Assembly (NCBI GenBank): GCA_900545555.1
Contig: UQZI01000014.1
Coordinates: 1 to 33,504, forward strand
Reading direction: 5' to 3'
From: an uncultured Collinsella sp.
GTDB taxonomy: Bacteria; Actinomycetota; Coriobacteriia; Coriobacteriales; Coriobacteriaceae
Length of the DNA stretch: 33,504 nt
Shown here: in pieces, positions 16,410-23,178 of the stretch
Position numbering within the stretch: position 1 is the first letter of the stretch
Layout of the letters: each line of letters starts with the position of its first letter
Notes under the pieces: generated by a model
Seen by the model: the letters and a program-made list of their open reading frames with translations, nothing else
Database searches by the model: none
Told to the model about the DNA's origin: nothing
Program-made: the position numbers and the translations under genes

Positions 16410-16532
16410 GATGCCAAGTGCGGTAGCATTATGCCGGGGCGCGACGCCGACTTTGTCGTGTTCAATCCCGACCTTAGCCTGGTCGAGACGTATGTGGGTG
16501 GCAACAGCGTCGGTAACGCGTTTGCCGAGTAG
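16410..16532 (+). pseudogene. 3' remnant of a second nagA
   Basis: Forty codons ending at TAG 16530-16532 encode DAKCGSIMPGRDADFVVFN and then a matching tail ending GNAFAE. They align without gaps to the last 40 residues of NagA (13548-13667), with about 31 of the last 38 residues identical. No start codon or upstream NagA sequence precedes it; the frame joins unrelated sequence after the lacC stop at 16360. This is the footprint of a deleted nagA paralog. Confidence 0.85.
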
Positions 16533-16564
16533 CCGCCAAAGAAACGATCCGAGAGGGGATTTAG

Positions 16565-17038
16565 ATGATTTACGGTGCACTGGGCGATATCGAGGAATAC
16601 CGCGGAATGCTCAAGGGCCTCGATGTGCTGATCGATTGGCTTGAGGAGAACGATCCGGCGAAGCTCGAGGTCGGCAGCCATCCGATTCTGGGCGACAAGG
16701 TCTTTGCAAACGTTATGGCTCCCACGACGCGTCCCGAGGCCGAGGCTCACTACGAGACGCATCAGCGCTATCACGACCTGCAGATCGACGTCGAGGGTCG
16801 TGAGGCCTTTAAGGTCGCTACGGGCAGCCTGACGCTGGTCCAGGAGTTTGACGAGAAGGACGACTACGACCTGGTCGATTCCGACGCTTCGATCGCCGGC
16901 GATCTTGCTGACGACAAGTTTGCGCTGTTTGTTGCCGGTGAGCCTCACATGCCCACGCTCGAGTTCCCGGGCGATGGCGCACAGCCGGTCAAGAAGATCT
17001 GCTTTAAGCTGCTTGCAAATGCTTACTGGGAGGAGTAG
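16565..17038 (+). CDS. YhcH/YjgK/YiaL family protein
   Basis: 157 residues, standard for this cupin-like family (also EbgC and NanQ), whose members are associated with sugar anomer or sialic-acid metabolism. The metal-binding and substrate motif HYETHQRYHDLQIDVEGRE is intact, as are EFDEKDDYDL, FALFVAGEPHMPTLEF and the terminal KKICFKLL. GAGAGGGG precedes ATG 16565. It follows lacC and the nagA remnant on the same strand, so it probably belongs to the LacX-LacC unit. Members are proposed to be anomerases or mutarotases for phosphorylated or acidic sugars; the substrate here is unknown. Confidence 0.88.
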   Translation: MIYGALGDIEEYRGMLKGLDVLIDWLEENDPAKLEVGSHPILGDKVFANVMAPTTRPEAEAHYETHQRYHDLQIDVEGREAFKVATGSLTLVQEFDEKDDYDLVDSDASIAGDLADDKFALFVAGEPHMPTLEFPGDGAQPVKKICFKLLANAYWEE

Positions 17039-17070
17039 CGCGCTGCTCGGCTGAGTTGCGCGTCTGATGG

Positions 17071-17143
17071 CGTGATTTCCCCAGGGAAATCACGCTAGGA
17101 CCCCGCCAAGCGTGTTTCCCTGGGGGAATCACGTTTGGCGGGG
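17071..17143. terminator. Tandem hairpin / terminator after the YhcH gene
   Basis: Two consecutive palindromes. The first is CGTGATTTCCC (17071-17081) with GGGAAATCACG (17084-17094). The second is CCCCGCCAAGCGTG (17101-17114) with CACGTTTGGCGGGG (17130-17143), with one G-U pair and a loop that repeats the TTCCC/GGGAA palindrome. TTTCGGTTTTT follows. It is a probable terminator for the plus-strand unit; the second hairpin can also re-pair with the first. Confidence 0.75.
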
Positions 17144-17171
17144 TTTCGGTTTTTGAATAGGGAAGCCTCAT

Positions 17172-17537
17172 TTATTTGCGAAGAACATCGGCTAGCCGCA
17201 GGATTGAAATCATCGACCGATAAGTGAGTTCCACTTTTTCGCCCGCAAGCAGTCGTTTCGAGCCAATCTCATCTAGCCCCACAAGCCGAGAAAACAGCGG
17301 GCCGCTCATCGTGCCCTCGTCAATTGATTCCCTTATGGTCTTCAAAACGTCCGTATCATGAAGCGATGCCGAGCTGTAGGGGGCAACACGAGCGGAACTC
17401 TCAATTAACGACGAGACAAAAGGATGGAGATGCTTTGGACATAGTCCATCAAACACCACATCCCCATTGTCGTTCGAGCCGACCAGGCGCCAAGTATAGT
17501 GATCGACCCAGTCATCCCCGTCATATATGGCGTCCAT
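17172..17537 (-). CDS. Hypothetical protein with possible C-terminal helix-turn-helix
   Basis: Not recognised. The minimal product from ATG 17537 is about 121 residues; the frame is open up to GTG 17627, which would overlap the upstream gene's 3' end by 76 bp, so the start is uncertain. The N-terminal half (DAIYDGDDWVDHYTWRLVGSNDNGDVVFDGLCPKHL) is acidic and aromatic. The last 45 residues (LFSRLVGLDEIGSKRLLAGEKVELTYRSMISILRLADVLRK) have the spacing of an XRE-like helix-turn-helix (RLVGLDEIGSKRLLAGEKV followed by SILRLADVL). Codon use is less GC-biased than the neighbouring operons, fitting an accessory gene. Confidence 0.5.
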   Translation of the reverse strand: MDAIYDGDDWVDHYTWRLVGSNDNGDVVFDGLCPKHLHPFVSSLIESSARVAPYSSASLHDTDVLKTIRESIDEGTMSGPLFSRLVGLDEIGSKRLLAGEKVELTYRSMISILRLADVLRK

Positions 17538-17551
17538 GAGCAACTTCCCGT

Positions 17552-18061
17552 CTAGAGAGAGAAACCTATTTGGACATCGGGGCGCAAGACCGCAATCCAT
17601 ATCGGGCCTGCAGCAGCTCCAACCCAACGCACCACATAGGTTCCCTTTCGTACATGTGTATCAATCTGCCCCGAAATGCCGGTGAATGCAATTCCAGACC
17701 CGTTTGTCGGATAGCAATCGACGTATTTTTGTTTTCCGCTCACAACCTTGTATAGATATATCGTTCCAGCAAAAGAGAAGGGATCGTTCGCAATTTTGTC
17801 CGGAAGAACTTGCCACCTCAAAATCCCGCTACCAATATGGTCAAGCTTGACCGTTCCGCCGTCCCCCTCAAAAGTGGCAAGGGGATTTACCCCAGACTGA
17901 GAGTCGGCATCGCCCTCCTTAGCAGTTATCAGCAGGCTGCCCGTATAAGACTGCTGAGGCTCACCTTCAGGACAGACAGCCTCGGCCCAAGAAGGGCCAC
18001 TCAGGCAGAACAGTCCGAGCAGCATCAATACCAACAAAAGAAAACCCTTAGTTCTTTTCAT
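17552..18061 (-). CDS. Secreted protein of unknown function
   Basis: 169 residues with a clear signal peptide: MKRTKGFLLLVLMLLGLFCLSGPSWAEA, with a basic start, a hydrophobic core and an AEA-type cleavage site near residue 28. The mature part is beta-rich (SYTGSLLITAKEGDADSQSGVNPLATFEGDGGTVKLDHIGSGILRWQVLP and GTIYLYKVVSGKQKYVDCYPT), with three cysteines after residue 28. No catalytic motif is seen. It lies directly upstream of the minus-strand HTH-like gene, so the two could be co-expressed. Base composition is closer to balanced than in surrounding metabolic genes, suggesting an accessory origin. Confidence 0.65.
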   Translation of the reverse strand: MKRTKGFLLLVLMLLGLFCLSGPSWAEAVCPEGEPQQSYTGSLLITAKEGDADSQSGVNPLATFEGDGGTVKLDHIGSGILRWQVLPDKIANDPFSFAGTIYLYKVVSGKQKYVDCYPTNGSGIAFTGISGQIDTHVRKGTYVVRWVGAAAGPIWIAVLRPDVQIGFSL

Positions 18062-18289
18062 CTATATCCCCAATGCCTCTCGACATTTGTATATTGTGAC
18101 TATTTTAGATCTATATGGCCAATTCGAGCCCTCACCATGGCAATTGTTGCAGCTGGGTTTCTTTTCATTAAAATTTCACTTTGGTAAATCCCCGCCCCTA
18201 AGCATTAAACCCGAAGTCCACCGAGTGGGCCGCTGTTGACGTGGCGATGCTTGGATTGGCGCGCACGCACTCAAAATCGGCAACAAAAA

Positions 18290-18307
18290 AGCCGCTCGAA
18301 GGCGGCT
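18290..18307 (-). terminator. Terminator of tRNA-Thr
   Basis: On the minus strand AGCCGC-CTTCGA-GCGGCT is followed directly by TTTTTTG. It begins 11 bases after the tRNA CCA end. Confidence 0.8.
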
Positions 18308-18318
18308 ATCTTGTGTAA

Positions 18319-18394
18319 TGGAGCCAGCGACCGGGCTCGAACCGGTGACCCCCGCTTTACGAGAGCGGTGCTCTACCAACTGAGCTACGCTGGC
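18319..18394 (-). tRNA. tRNA-Thr (anticodon CGT)
   Basis: Minus-strand cloverleaf of 76 bases with encoded CCA. The acceptor stem GCCAGCG/CGCTGGC is perfect, the discriminator base is T, and the D-loop contains AGTTGGTAGAG. The anticodon stem-loop is CCGCT-CTCGTAA-AGCGG with anticodon CGT (reads ACG), and the T-arm is ACCGG-TTCGAGC-CCGGT. A 6-bp terminator hairpin follows at 18290-18307. Confidence 0.97.
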
Positions 18395-18433
18395 GGCCAT
18401 GTGGTGACGCAACTGAGGCGTCAACGGCTGTCT

Positions 18434-18462
18434 ATGATACGGGACATCGCACATCCGCGCAA
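18434..18462 (-). promoter_or_regulatory. Probable tRNA-Thr promoter
   Basis: On the minus strand TTGCGC (-35, 18457-18462) and TATCAT (-10, 18434-18439) are separated by 17 bp. They end 39 bp before the mature tRNA 5' end. Confidence 0.55.
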
Positions 18463-18601
18463 GTGTTCTGACGGCTTTTCTCACTTTAAATGCACTAATA
18501 TTAGAGGCGTGATGTCTGCAGTGCCCATTTGTTACTTGACCTGCTGTTGAGTTGGTGGCCGACGTCCCGCTCGTATGGGTCTCAAACAGAATGGGGCAGC
18601 C

Positions 18602-19084
18602 ATGGCTCAACCCAAGATCCTTCTCACGCGTATCGATGACCGTTTCATTTACGGGCAAGACGTTGAGCTGTGGAACGAAGCCGTGGGTTCCAATCTTGTC
18701 TTAATCGTCAACGATGAGATCGCGGCGGATTCGTGCCAATGGGCACCCATGAGGGTGGCGGCGCCAGAAGGCGTTTGGACGCGGTTTTTCTCGGTGCAAA
18801 GGACTATCGACATCATTTATACCGCAACGCCGCGCCAATGGATTCTCATCATGGTGGCGTCGCCCACGGATGCACTCGCGCTGGTTAAGGGCGGTGTGCC
18901 AATAACCAAGATCAGCATTGGCCATATGCAGGCAGGGGAGGGCAAGCGTCCTGTGACGCCCGCGGTTGCCATTGACGATGCAGACGTCGCCGCCCTCAAA
19001 GAACTCCAAGCGCTCGGCATAGAGCTGGAAATCCGTTATCTCCCCAGCTCCGACCCAGATCCTATCGAGAACCTGCTCGCGTGA
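18602..19084 (+). CDS. Orphan PTS mannose-family IIB-like protein lacking the active-site histidine
   Basis: 160 residues from ATG 18602, exactly the length of the operon IIB at 7736, with which it aligns end to end without gaps (AQPKILLTRIDDRF..., RFFSVQRTIDII, LVKGGVPITKISIGHMQAGEGKR, LKELQALGIELEIR). The catalytic RLVHGQVATQW has become RFIYGQDVELW, so residue 17 is Tyr instead of the phosphorylated His. It therefore should not carry phosphate. No IIA, IIC or IID gene is adjacent. The frame is fully intact, arguing against simple decay. It may be a regulatory decoy or a young pseudoenzyme. An upstream in-frame ATG at 18575 has no paralog-matching sequence. Confidence 0.85.
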   Translation: MAQPKILLTRIDDRFIYGQDVELWNEAVGSNLVLIVNDEIAADSCQWAPMRVAAPEGVWTRFFSVQRTIDIIYTATPRQWILIMVASPTDALALVKGGVPITKISIGHMQAGEGKRPVTPAVAIDDADVAALKELQALGIELEIRYLPSSDPDPIENLLA

Positions 19085-19160
19085 TTCCCTGGGGACGGAG
19101 GAAAACGGATCGTATTTTCCCGTGGAGGAGCGGCGAGATGCCCTCGGCCAGGAATTGGGG

Positions 19161-19292
19161 CCATCTACTACTTTTGGTCGCTTACCTCGAACAACGATGA
19201 AAATCTCAATATTAAAACCGCAGGTAGCGAACGTGCGATTTTTGAAAATAGGGGCGTATGGTCAGGGGTGCGGGAGTAAAAGTAGTAGATGG
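19161..19292. repeat. Long inverted-repeat element, copy 1 (KPQV element)
   Basis: CCATCTACTACTTTT (19161-19175) and its exact complement (19278-19292) enclose 102 bp. The core has AAAACCGCAGGTAG (19214-19227), and an ATG at 19197 opens a frame starting MKISILKPQVANVRF. The arms and core resemble those of 30338-30491, with complementary changes in the arms. Confidence 0.65.
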
Positions 19293-19348
19293 GCGCAATC
19301 TGTAGCGCGCCGATTTCAGGCATGTTGGCGCATGTGTCGGAGCTATGA

Positions 19349-19391
19349 AAAGAGTGCCCCTTTCGACTAGTCTTTTAGAACGTCAATGACT
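19349..19391 (+). repeat. REP-like element, copy 1
   Basis: Starts AAAGAGTGCCCC, has a CGACTAGTC centre, and ends AATGACT. It aligns over its length with 20884-20930 in the same orientation and, reversed, with 30217-30259. It lies upstream of the first ATPase gene. Confidence 0.7.
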
Positions 19392-19457
19392 GCACCACAG
19401 CTTAAGCCGTTCGCAAAAACGGCTCCTAAATCTGTTTCGTTAATTGAATTGCGTAAA

Positions 19458-19516
19458 TATGGTTAATCAGATAACCGAAATTTGGTTAAATGTAAACTGT
19501 AAATTTGGTTAAACGC
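19458..19516 (+). repeat. Three phased direct repeats upstream of ATPase 1
   Basis: GGTTAA begins at 19461, 19484 and 19507, an exact 23-bp period (about two helical turns). The two downstream copies share AAATTTGGTTAAA; the first is AAATATGGTTAAT. A reversed half-site (ATAACC, 19471-19476) follows the first copy. They end 21 bp before ATG 19538 and look like operator or iteron sites. Confidence 0.7.
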
Positions 19517-19537
19517 GTTGGTAGCATGGTGATAAAT

Positions 19538-20803
19538 ATGCCAAAAAAGTACTACACCAGAATTGTCGAAAATGAGCTCGACCAGCTGCTGGGCATATTC
19601 GGTGCCGTTCTTATCGAAGGACCGAAATGGTGTGGAAAGACGACCACGGCCGAGACCCGTGCGGCGTCTAGGCTCCTTCTCATGGACCCGTCCCGCAACT
19701 TCGAGAATCGCTTACGCGCCGAGACGGATCCGGCTCTTGCCGTTTCCGGCGAGGTGCCGCGGCTGATTGACGAGTGGCAGGAGGTTCCGAAACTTTGGGA
19801 CGCGGCACGGTTTGAGTGCGACAACCGCGGCGGCGAGCCTGGTCAGTTCATATTTACGGGATCGGCAACACCGCGAGACGACGAACGTCCGATGCACAGT
19901 GGCGCTGGAAGATTCGCCAAACTGCGCATGGACACCATGACGCTTTTCGAACTCGGGAAATCCAGCGGTGCGGTTAAGCTATCGGGCATTATTTCTGGCG
20001 AAAAGTTCAATGGAGCTTTCGGGTCGTTGGACTCTGCCTCGATTGCCGAGTGCGTTGTTCGTGGCGGATGGCCTGCAGCGGCTGGACGCGATACGCGGGC
20101 TGCGTCCGCGATGGCAAAACGCTACATCGGCATAGTCGCCGAAGAAGACTTATCTCGTGTTGATGGCTCTCGCCGCGACCCTGAGAAGGTCAAAGCCGTC
20201 ATCGAATCGCTTGCGCGAAATGAATCCACTTTGGCGACACTCAAGACGCTCGTAGCCGATCTTGGCGGAGAGGTGTCGAGACAGACGGCGGCATCATATA
20301 TATCTCTTCTTGCTCGGGTTAGTTTCGTTCGCGATATTCCCGCGTGGAACCCTGCAATGAGATCTCCGGTGCATTTAAGAGACTCAAAGAAGCATCACCT
20401 CGCCGACCCGTCGCTGGCGGCCGCCGCACTCGGGGCGACCCCGGAGACACTACTGCTAGATTTCAAGACGCTCGGACTGCTTTTTGAATCGCTGGCGCTT
20501 CATGATTTGTGGGTTTATGCGCGAGCAAACGGAATGGGCCTCTATCACTATCATGATTCTCGCGATCTAGAAGTCGATGCGGTCATTGCGGCTCCCGGCG
20601 GAACGTGGATTCCGGTCGAAGTTAAACTCAGCTCTGCTCAAATCGAAGAGGCGTCTGACAGCCTTGTTGCTGTCGAGAAGCGCATGGTTGCCGCCGGAAA
20701 CAACCCGCCGGTTTCGAAAGTCGTGATCATCGGGTTTGGTTCGCAAGCCTATGTTACCGAGCGTGGCGTCCAAGTTGTTCCGCTGGATGTTCTCGCGCCG
20801 TAA
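19538..20803 (+). CDS. AAA-type ATPase with C-terminal DUF4143 (PD-(D/E)XK-like) domain
   Basis: 421 residues from ATG 19538 (GGTGAT precedes it; TTG 19505 lies in the third GGTTAA repeat and ATG 19526 lacks a ribosome site). The Walker A motif GPKWCGKTT is at residues 28-36, followed by a Walker-B-like RLIDEWQEVPKLWD and a sensor-like FIFTGSATP. A helical segment (ESTLATLKTLVADLGGEVSRQTAASYISLL) resembles a winged helix. The C-terminal DLEVDAVIAAPGGTWIPVEVKLSS has the D...ExK pattern of DUF4143, a nuclease-like fold. These ATPases are widespread, often in multiple copies, and their cellular role is unknown. The gene stands alone, bracketed by REP-like elements at 19349 and 20884. Confidence 0.88.
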   Translation: MPKKYYTRIVENELDQLLGIFGAVLIEGPKWCGKTTTAETRAASRLLLMDPSRNFENRLRAETDPALAVSGEVPRLIDEWQEVPKLWDAARFECDNRGGEPGQFIFTGSATPRDDERPMHSGAGRFAKLRMDTMTLFELGKSSGAVKLSGIISGEKFNGAFGSLDSASIAECVVRGGWPAAAGRDTRAASAMAKRYIGIVAEEDLSRVDGSRRDPEKVKAVIESLARNESTLATLKTLVADLGGEVSRQTAASYISLLARVSFVRDIPAWNPAMRSPVHLRDSKKHHLADPSLAAAALGATPETLLLDFKTLGLLFESLALHDLWVYARANGMGLYHYHDSRDLEVDAVIAAPGGTWIPVEVKLSSAQIEEASDSLVAVEKRMVAAGNNPPVSKVVIIGFGSQAYVTERGVQVVPLDVLAP

Positions 20804-20883
20804 CGCGACGGTCGAAGCGGGACGGACGCCACCATTGCGCGCGAGGACACGGCATCATCGATGATGCGGCGGCCACATTCGGC

Positions 20884-20930
20884 AAAGAGTGTCCCCAACG
20901 ACTAGTCGTTTAGGAACGCCCCCAATGACT
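20884..20930 (+). repeat. REP-like element, copy 2
   Basis: Starts AAAGAGTGTCCCCAA, has the palindrome CGACTAGTCG at its centre, and ends with GGAACGCCCCCAATGACT. Same orientation as copy 1; together they flank the ATPase gene at 19538. Confidence 0.75.
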
Positions 20931-20941
20931 AGGTAGAAAAA

Positions 20942-20969
20942 CGCCCGTCGGCGGTGGTGCCGGCGGGCG
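20942..20969 (-). terminator. Intrinsic terminator of galM
   Basis: On the minus strand CGCCCGCCGGC-ACCACC-GCCGACGGGCG, with one G-U pair, is followed by TTTTTCTACC. Confidence 0.88.
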
Positions 20970-20997
20970 CTGGTGTGCGATATGCCGCGTTGTGGTC

Positions 20998-22050
20998 TTA
21001 ATGCCTCATAAAGTGGTATTCGATCACATTGCTGTAGGGGTGACCCGGGCCCACAATGCCCTGCGGGAACAGCGGCTGGTGCGGCGTGTCGGGGTACATC
21101 TCGGCCTCGAGGGCAAAGCCAGCGCCCCAGCCATAGTTGGCATCGTCCTTGGCGTGCTCGTCGCCCAGCCAGTTGCCGGTGTAGAGCTGCACGCCCGGTG
21201 CGGTGGTGTAGTAGTCCAGCTCGCGACCGGTCCACATCTCCTCAACGTGCATCGCGCGGCGCAGGTTACGGCCGTACTGATAGCCATCGATGCACAGGCA
21301 GTGATCGTAGCCGCGGGCCTGCTTGATCTGCGGGTCGTCGGCCTCCATGCCGGGCGCGACGGGACGCAACTCGCGGAAGTCAAACGGCGTGCCCTCGACC
21401 GGAGCGATCTCGCCGGTGGGGATATTCTGCTCGTTGATGGGCAGGTAGTGGGCGGCGTTGGCAACAAAGAAGTGCTCGCAGTCCATGCCGGCGTTGTGGC
21501 CGGCAAGATTGAAGTAGGTGTGGTTGGTCATCGACACATAGGTGGCGCGGTCGCTCTCGCAGCCGTACTCGATGCGGAAGGCGCCGGTGCGCGTCACGGT
21601 AAACACAGCCGTAAACGTGCGGTTGCCGGGTAGGCCCAGCTCGCCGTTCTCAAGTGAGGTGGTCATGCGCACGGCATTGTGGACCTCGTCGAGCTCAACA
21701 TCCCACACGCGTTTATGCAGGCCGTGCTCAAGATCGCTGTGCAGGTTGTTGGCGCCCTCGTTGGCGGGTATATGCCAGTCCGTGCCGTCGATGGTGATCG
21801 TGGCACCCGCGGTGCGGTTTGCCACGGGGCCGATGGTTGCGCCAAAGCAGGCGGGGTTGTCAAAGTAATCCTCGAGCTTATCGAAGCCAAGAACCACATC
21901 ACGTACGTTGCCGGGAATGTCGGGCACGTCGATGCCCAGCACGGTGGCGCCATAGTCCATAATGCGAACGCAGATCTCGGGCCCGTTGAGGGTGTAGCGA
22001 TGAACGGGGGTACCGCACGGCGCGGTGCCGAAAAGCTCGGAAGTGATCAT
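20998..22050 (-). CDS. galM: Aldose 1-epimerase (galactose mutarotase)
   Basis: 350 residues from ATG 22050 (AGGAACC upstream; the frame extends 20 codons further without a ribosome site). It interconverts alpha and beta anomers of galactose or glucose. GalM signatures are the N-terminal YTLNGPEICVRIMDYGATVLGIDVPD, FGATIGPVANRTAGA (Arg), the NNLHSDLEHGLHKRVWDV histidine, MTNHTYFNLAGHN with the catalytic His, GYDHCLCIDG, and a C-terminal MYPDTPHQPLFPQG region. It is divergent from the LacR-like regulator and follows the usual length of the family. It likely prepares sugars released by beta-galactosidases or LacG-type enzymes. Confidence 0.93.
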   Translation of the reverse strand: MITSELFGTAPCGTPVHRYTLNGPEICVRIMDYGATVLGIDVPDIPGNVRDVVLGFDKLEDYFDNPACFGATIGPVANRTAGATITIDGTDWHIPANEGANNLHSDLEHGLHKRVWDVELDEVHNAVRMTTSLENGELGLPGNRTFTAVFTVTRTGAFRIEYGCESDRATYVSMTNHTYFNLAGHNAGMDCEHFFVANAAHYLPINEQNIPTGEIAPVEGTPFDFRELRPVAPGMEADDPQIKQARGYDHCLCIDGYQYGRNLRRAMHVEEMWTGRELDYYTTAPGVQLYTGNWLGDEHAKDDANYGWGAGFALEAEMYPDTPHQPLFPQGIVGPGHPYSNVIEYHFMRH

Positions 22051-22205
22051 TTGGTTCCTAACATCGAGGTATTTCGGACAAACTGTAGCGCGAACAGGCA
22101 AGATTATCACTACACCCCACTAAAGCAGGGGGTATTTTTCTCAAAAAAGTGATGATTAGGGCTGCGTGGGCGTTCATTTTTGACGCGTACGAGTCTGATA
22201 CAATT

Positions 22206-22230
22206 TGTTCGTTACTGTTTGAATGATATG
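22206..22230 (+). promoter_or_regulatory. DeoR-type operator in front of lacR
   Basis: TGTTC at 22206 and TGTTT at 22216 are 10 bp apart, in TGTTCGTTACTGTTTGAATG. The 20-mer strongly resembles TGTTCTTTTTTGTTTGAATG upstream of lacF (29703). It lies about 27 bp before the lacR start, suggesting autoregulation. Confidence 0.65.
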
Positions 22231-22256
22231 CGCGCAGAGAACGGCGAGGATTCATC

Positions 22257-23021
22257 GTGATTAAGGCAGAGCGACAGGATAAGGTTCGTCAGCTGCTCGA
22301 AGAGCAGGGCACGGTCTCGGTCAAAGAGATTTCGGATGCGCTGGGCGTTTCGGACATGACGATTCGCCGCGACCTCGAAGAACTTGCGAGCCTAGGCGAG
22401 ATCGAGCGCGTGCACGGCGGAGCCCGCAGTGCACAGGGCCGTCCCCACGCTATGTTGCGCCATGAGTATTCGCACAGCGAAAAGCGCACTAAGCATGCCG
22501 AGGAAAAGCTGCAGATTGCGCGCCGTGCTGTGGAGCTTATCGAGGAAGGCTCGACCATCTTTTTGGGCCCGGGTACCACGGTTGAGCAGATGGCCTCGAT
22601 GCTGCCGGCGTTTCGCTTGCGCATTGTGACCAATTCGCTTTCGGGGTTTAACCTGCTCGAGGCGCGCGAAGACTGCGAGCTGTGCCTCGTGGGCGGTATG
22701 TACCGTCGCCGCACCGCCGCTTTTGTGGGACCAACGGCCGAGGATACCCTGCGCGCGCTGGGCATCGATGCGGCGTTTATCGGCGCCAACGGCATCTTGG
22801 ACGGTGACGTGTCTACGTCCAACATGGACGAGGGCCGTATCCAGCAGCTCGCTTTTAGCAAGGCAGACTCGCGCTATCTGATCGCCGACTCCAGCAAGAT
22901 CGGCAAGCGCGACTTCTATACCTTCTGCCGCCTGGACAATTTGGACGCTGTGGTGTGCGAGCCGGGTATTACCGCCGAGGACCGCGCTGCCATCGAGGAA
23001 CACACGCAGGTCATCTGCTAG
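22257..23021 (+). CDS. lacR: DeoR-family regulator, LacR-like
   Basis: 254 residues, GTG start with GAGG upstream. The N-terminal DeoR helix-turn-helix is KAERQDKVRQLLEEQGTVSVKEISDALGVSDMTIRRDLEELASLGEIERVHGGA. The C-terminal sugar-phosphate sensor (DeoRC) shows IVTNSLSGFNLLE, VGGMYRRRTAAFVGPTAEDTL, AFIGANGI and RYLIADSSKIGKRDF. In lactic bacteria the LacR repressor responds to tagatose-6-phosphate. The assignment to lac control here rests on shared TGTTY repeats in front of lacR, lacF and lacA. Other DeoR repressors (GatR/FruR type) are possible from protein sequence alone. Confidence 0.85.
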   Translation: MIKAERQDKVRQLLEEQGTVSVKEISDALGVSDMTIRRDLEELASLGEIERVHGGARSAQGRPHAMLRHEYSHSEKRTKHAEEKLQIARRAVELIEEGSTIFLGPGTTVEQMASMLPAFRLRIVTNSLSGFNLLEAREDCELCLVGGMYRRRTAAFVGPTAEDTLRALGIDAAFIGANGILDGDVSTSNMDEGRIQQLAFSKADSRYLIADSSKIGKRDFYTFCRLDNLDAVVCEPGITAEDRAAIEEHTQVIC

Positions 23022-23065
23022 CTGATGCCGCGGGAGATATTGTGTGTTTCGGCCATTGCAATGGT

Positions 23066-23146
23066 CGGTATTTTTGTAGCTATAAGCTCATTTAAAGCTC
23101 GGTATTTTTGTATTATTAGATATATCTGAAGGTCGGTATTTTTGTA
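23066..23146 (+). repeat. Three phased direct repeats upstream of ATPase 2
   Basis: CGGTATTTTTGTA occurs identically at 23066-23078, 23100-23112 and 23134-23146, an exact 34-bp period. Each copy is preceded by a short palindrome (CCATTGCAATGG at 23053; imperfect AGCT...AGCT; AGATATATCT at 23118). They end 32 bp before ATG 23179. Confidence 0.85.
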
Positions 23147-23178
23147 AACTAGCACGTAAATTATGCTGAGGTGAGATT

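Larger units (their letters stand above)
19085..19537. other. Gene-poor repeat-rich spacer
   Basis: No convincing conserved gene. It contains a long inverted-repeat element (19161-19292), a REP-like element (19349-19391), and three phased GGTTAA repeats (19458-19516) leading into the ATPase gene. A GGGGACGGAGGAAAACGG stretch near 19093 resembles the G-rich part of the REP-like elements. Confidence 0.6.

Noticed and set aside
18176..18658. Minus-strand frame across the tRNA
   Set aside because: Its SVAQLVEHRSRKAGVTGSSPVAGS segment is the well-known false translation of a tRNA gene.
19505..19537. Earlier TTG start for the first ATPase
   Set aside because: The codon lies in the third phased repeat and has no ribosome site; ATG 19538 has GGTGAT at a proper distance.
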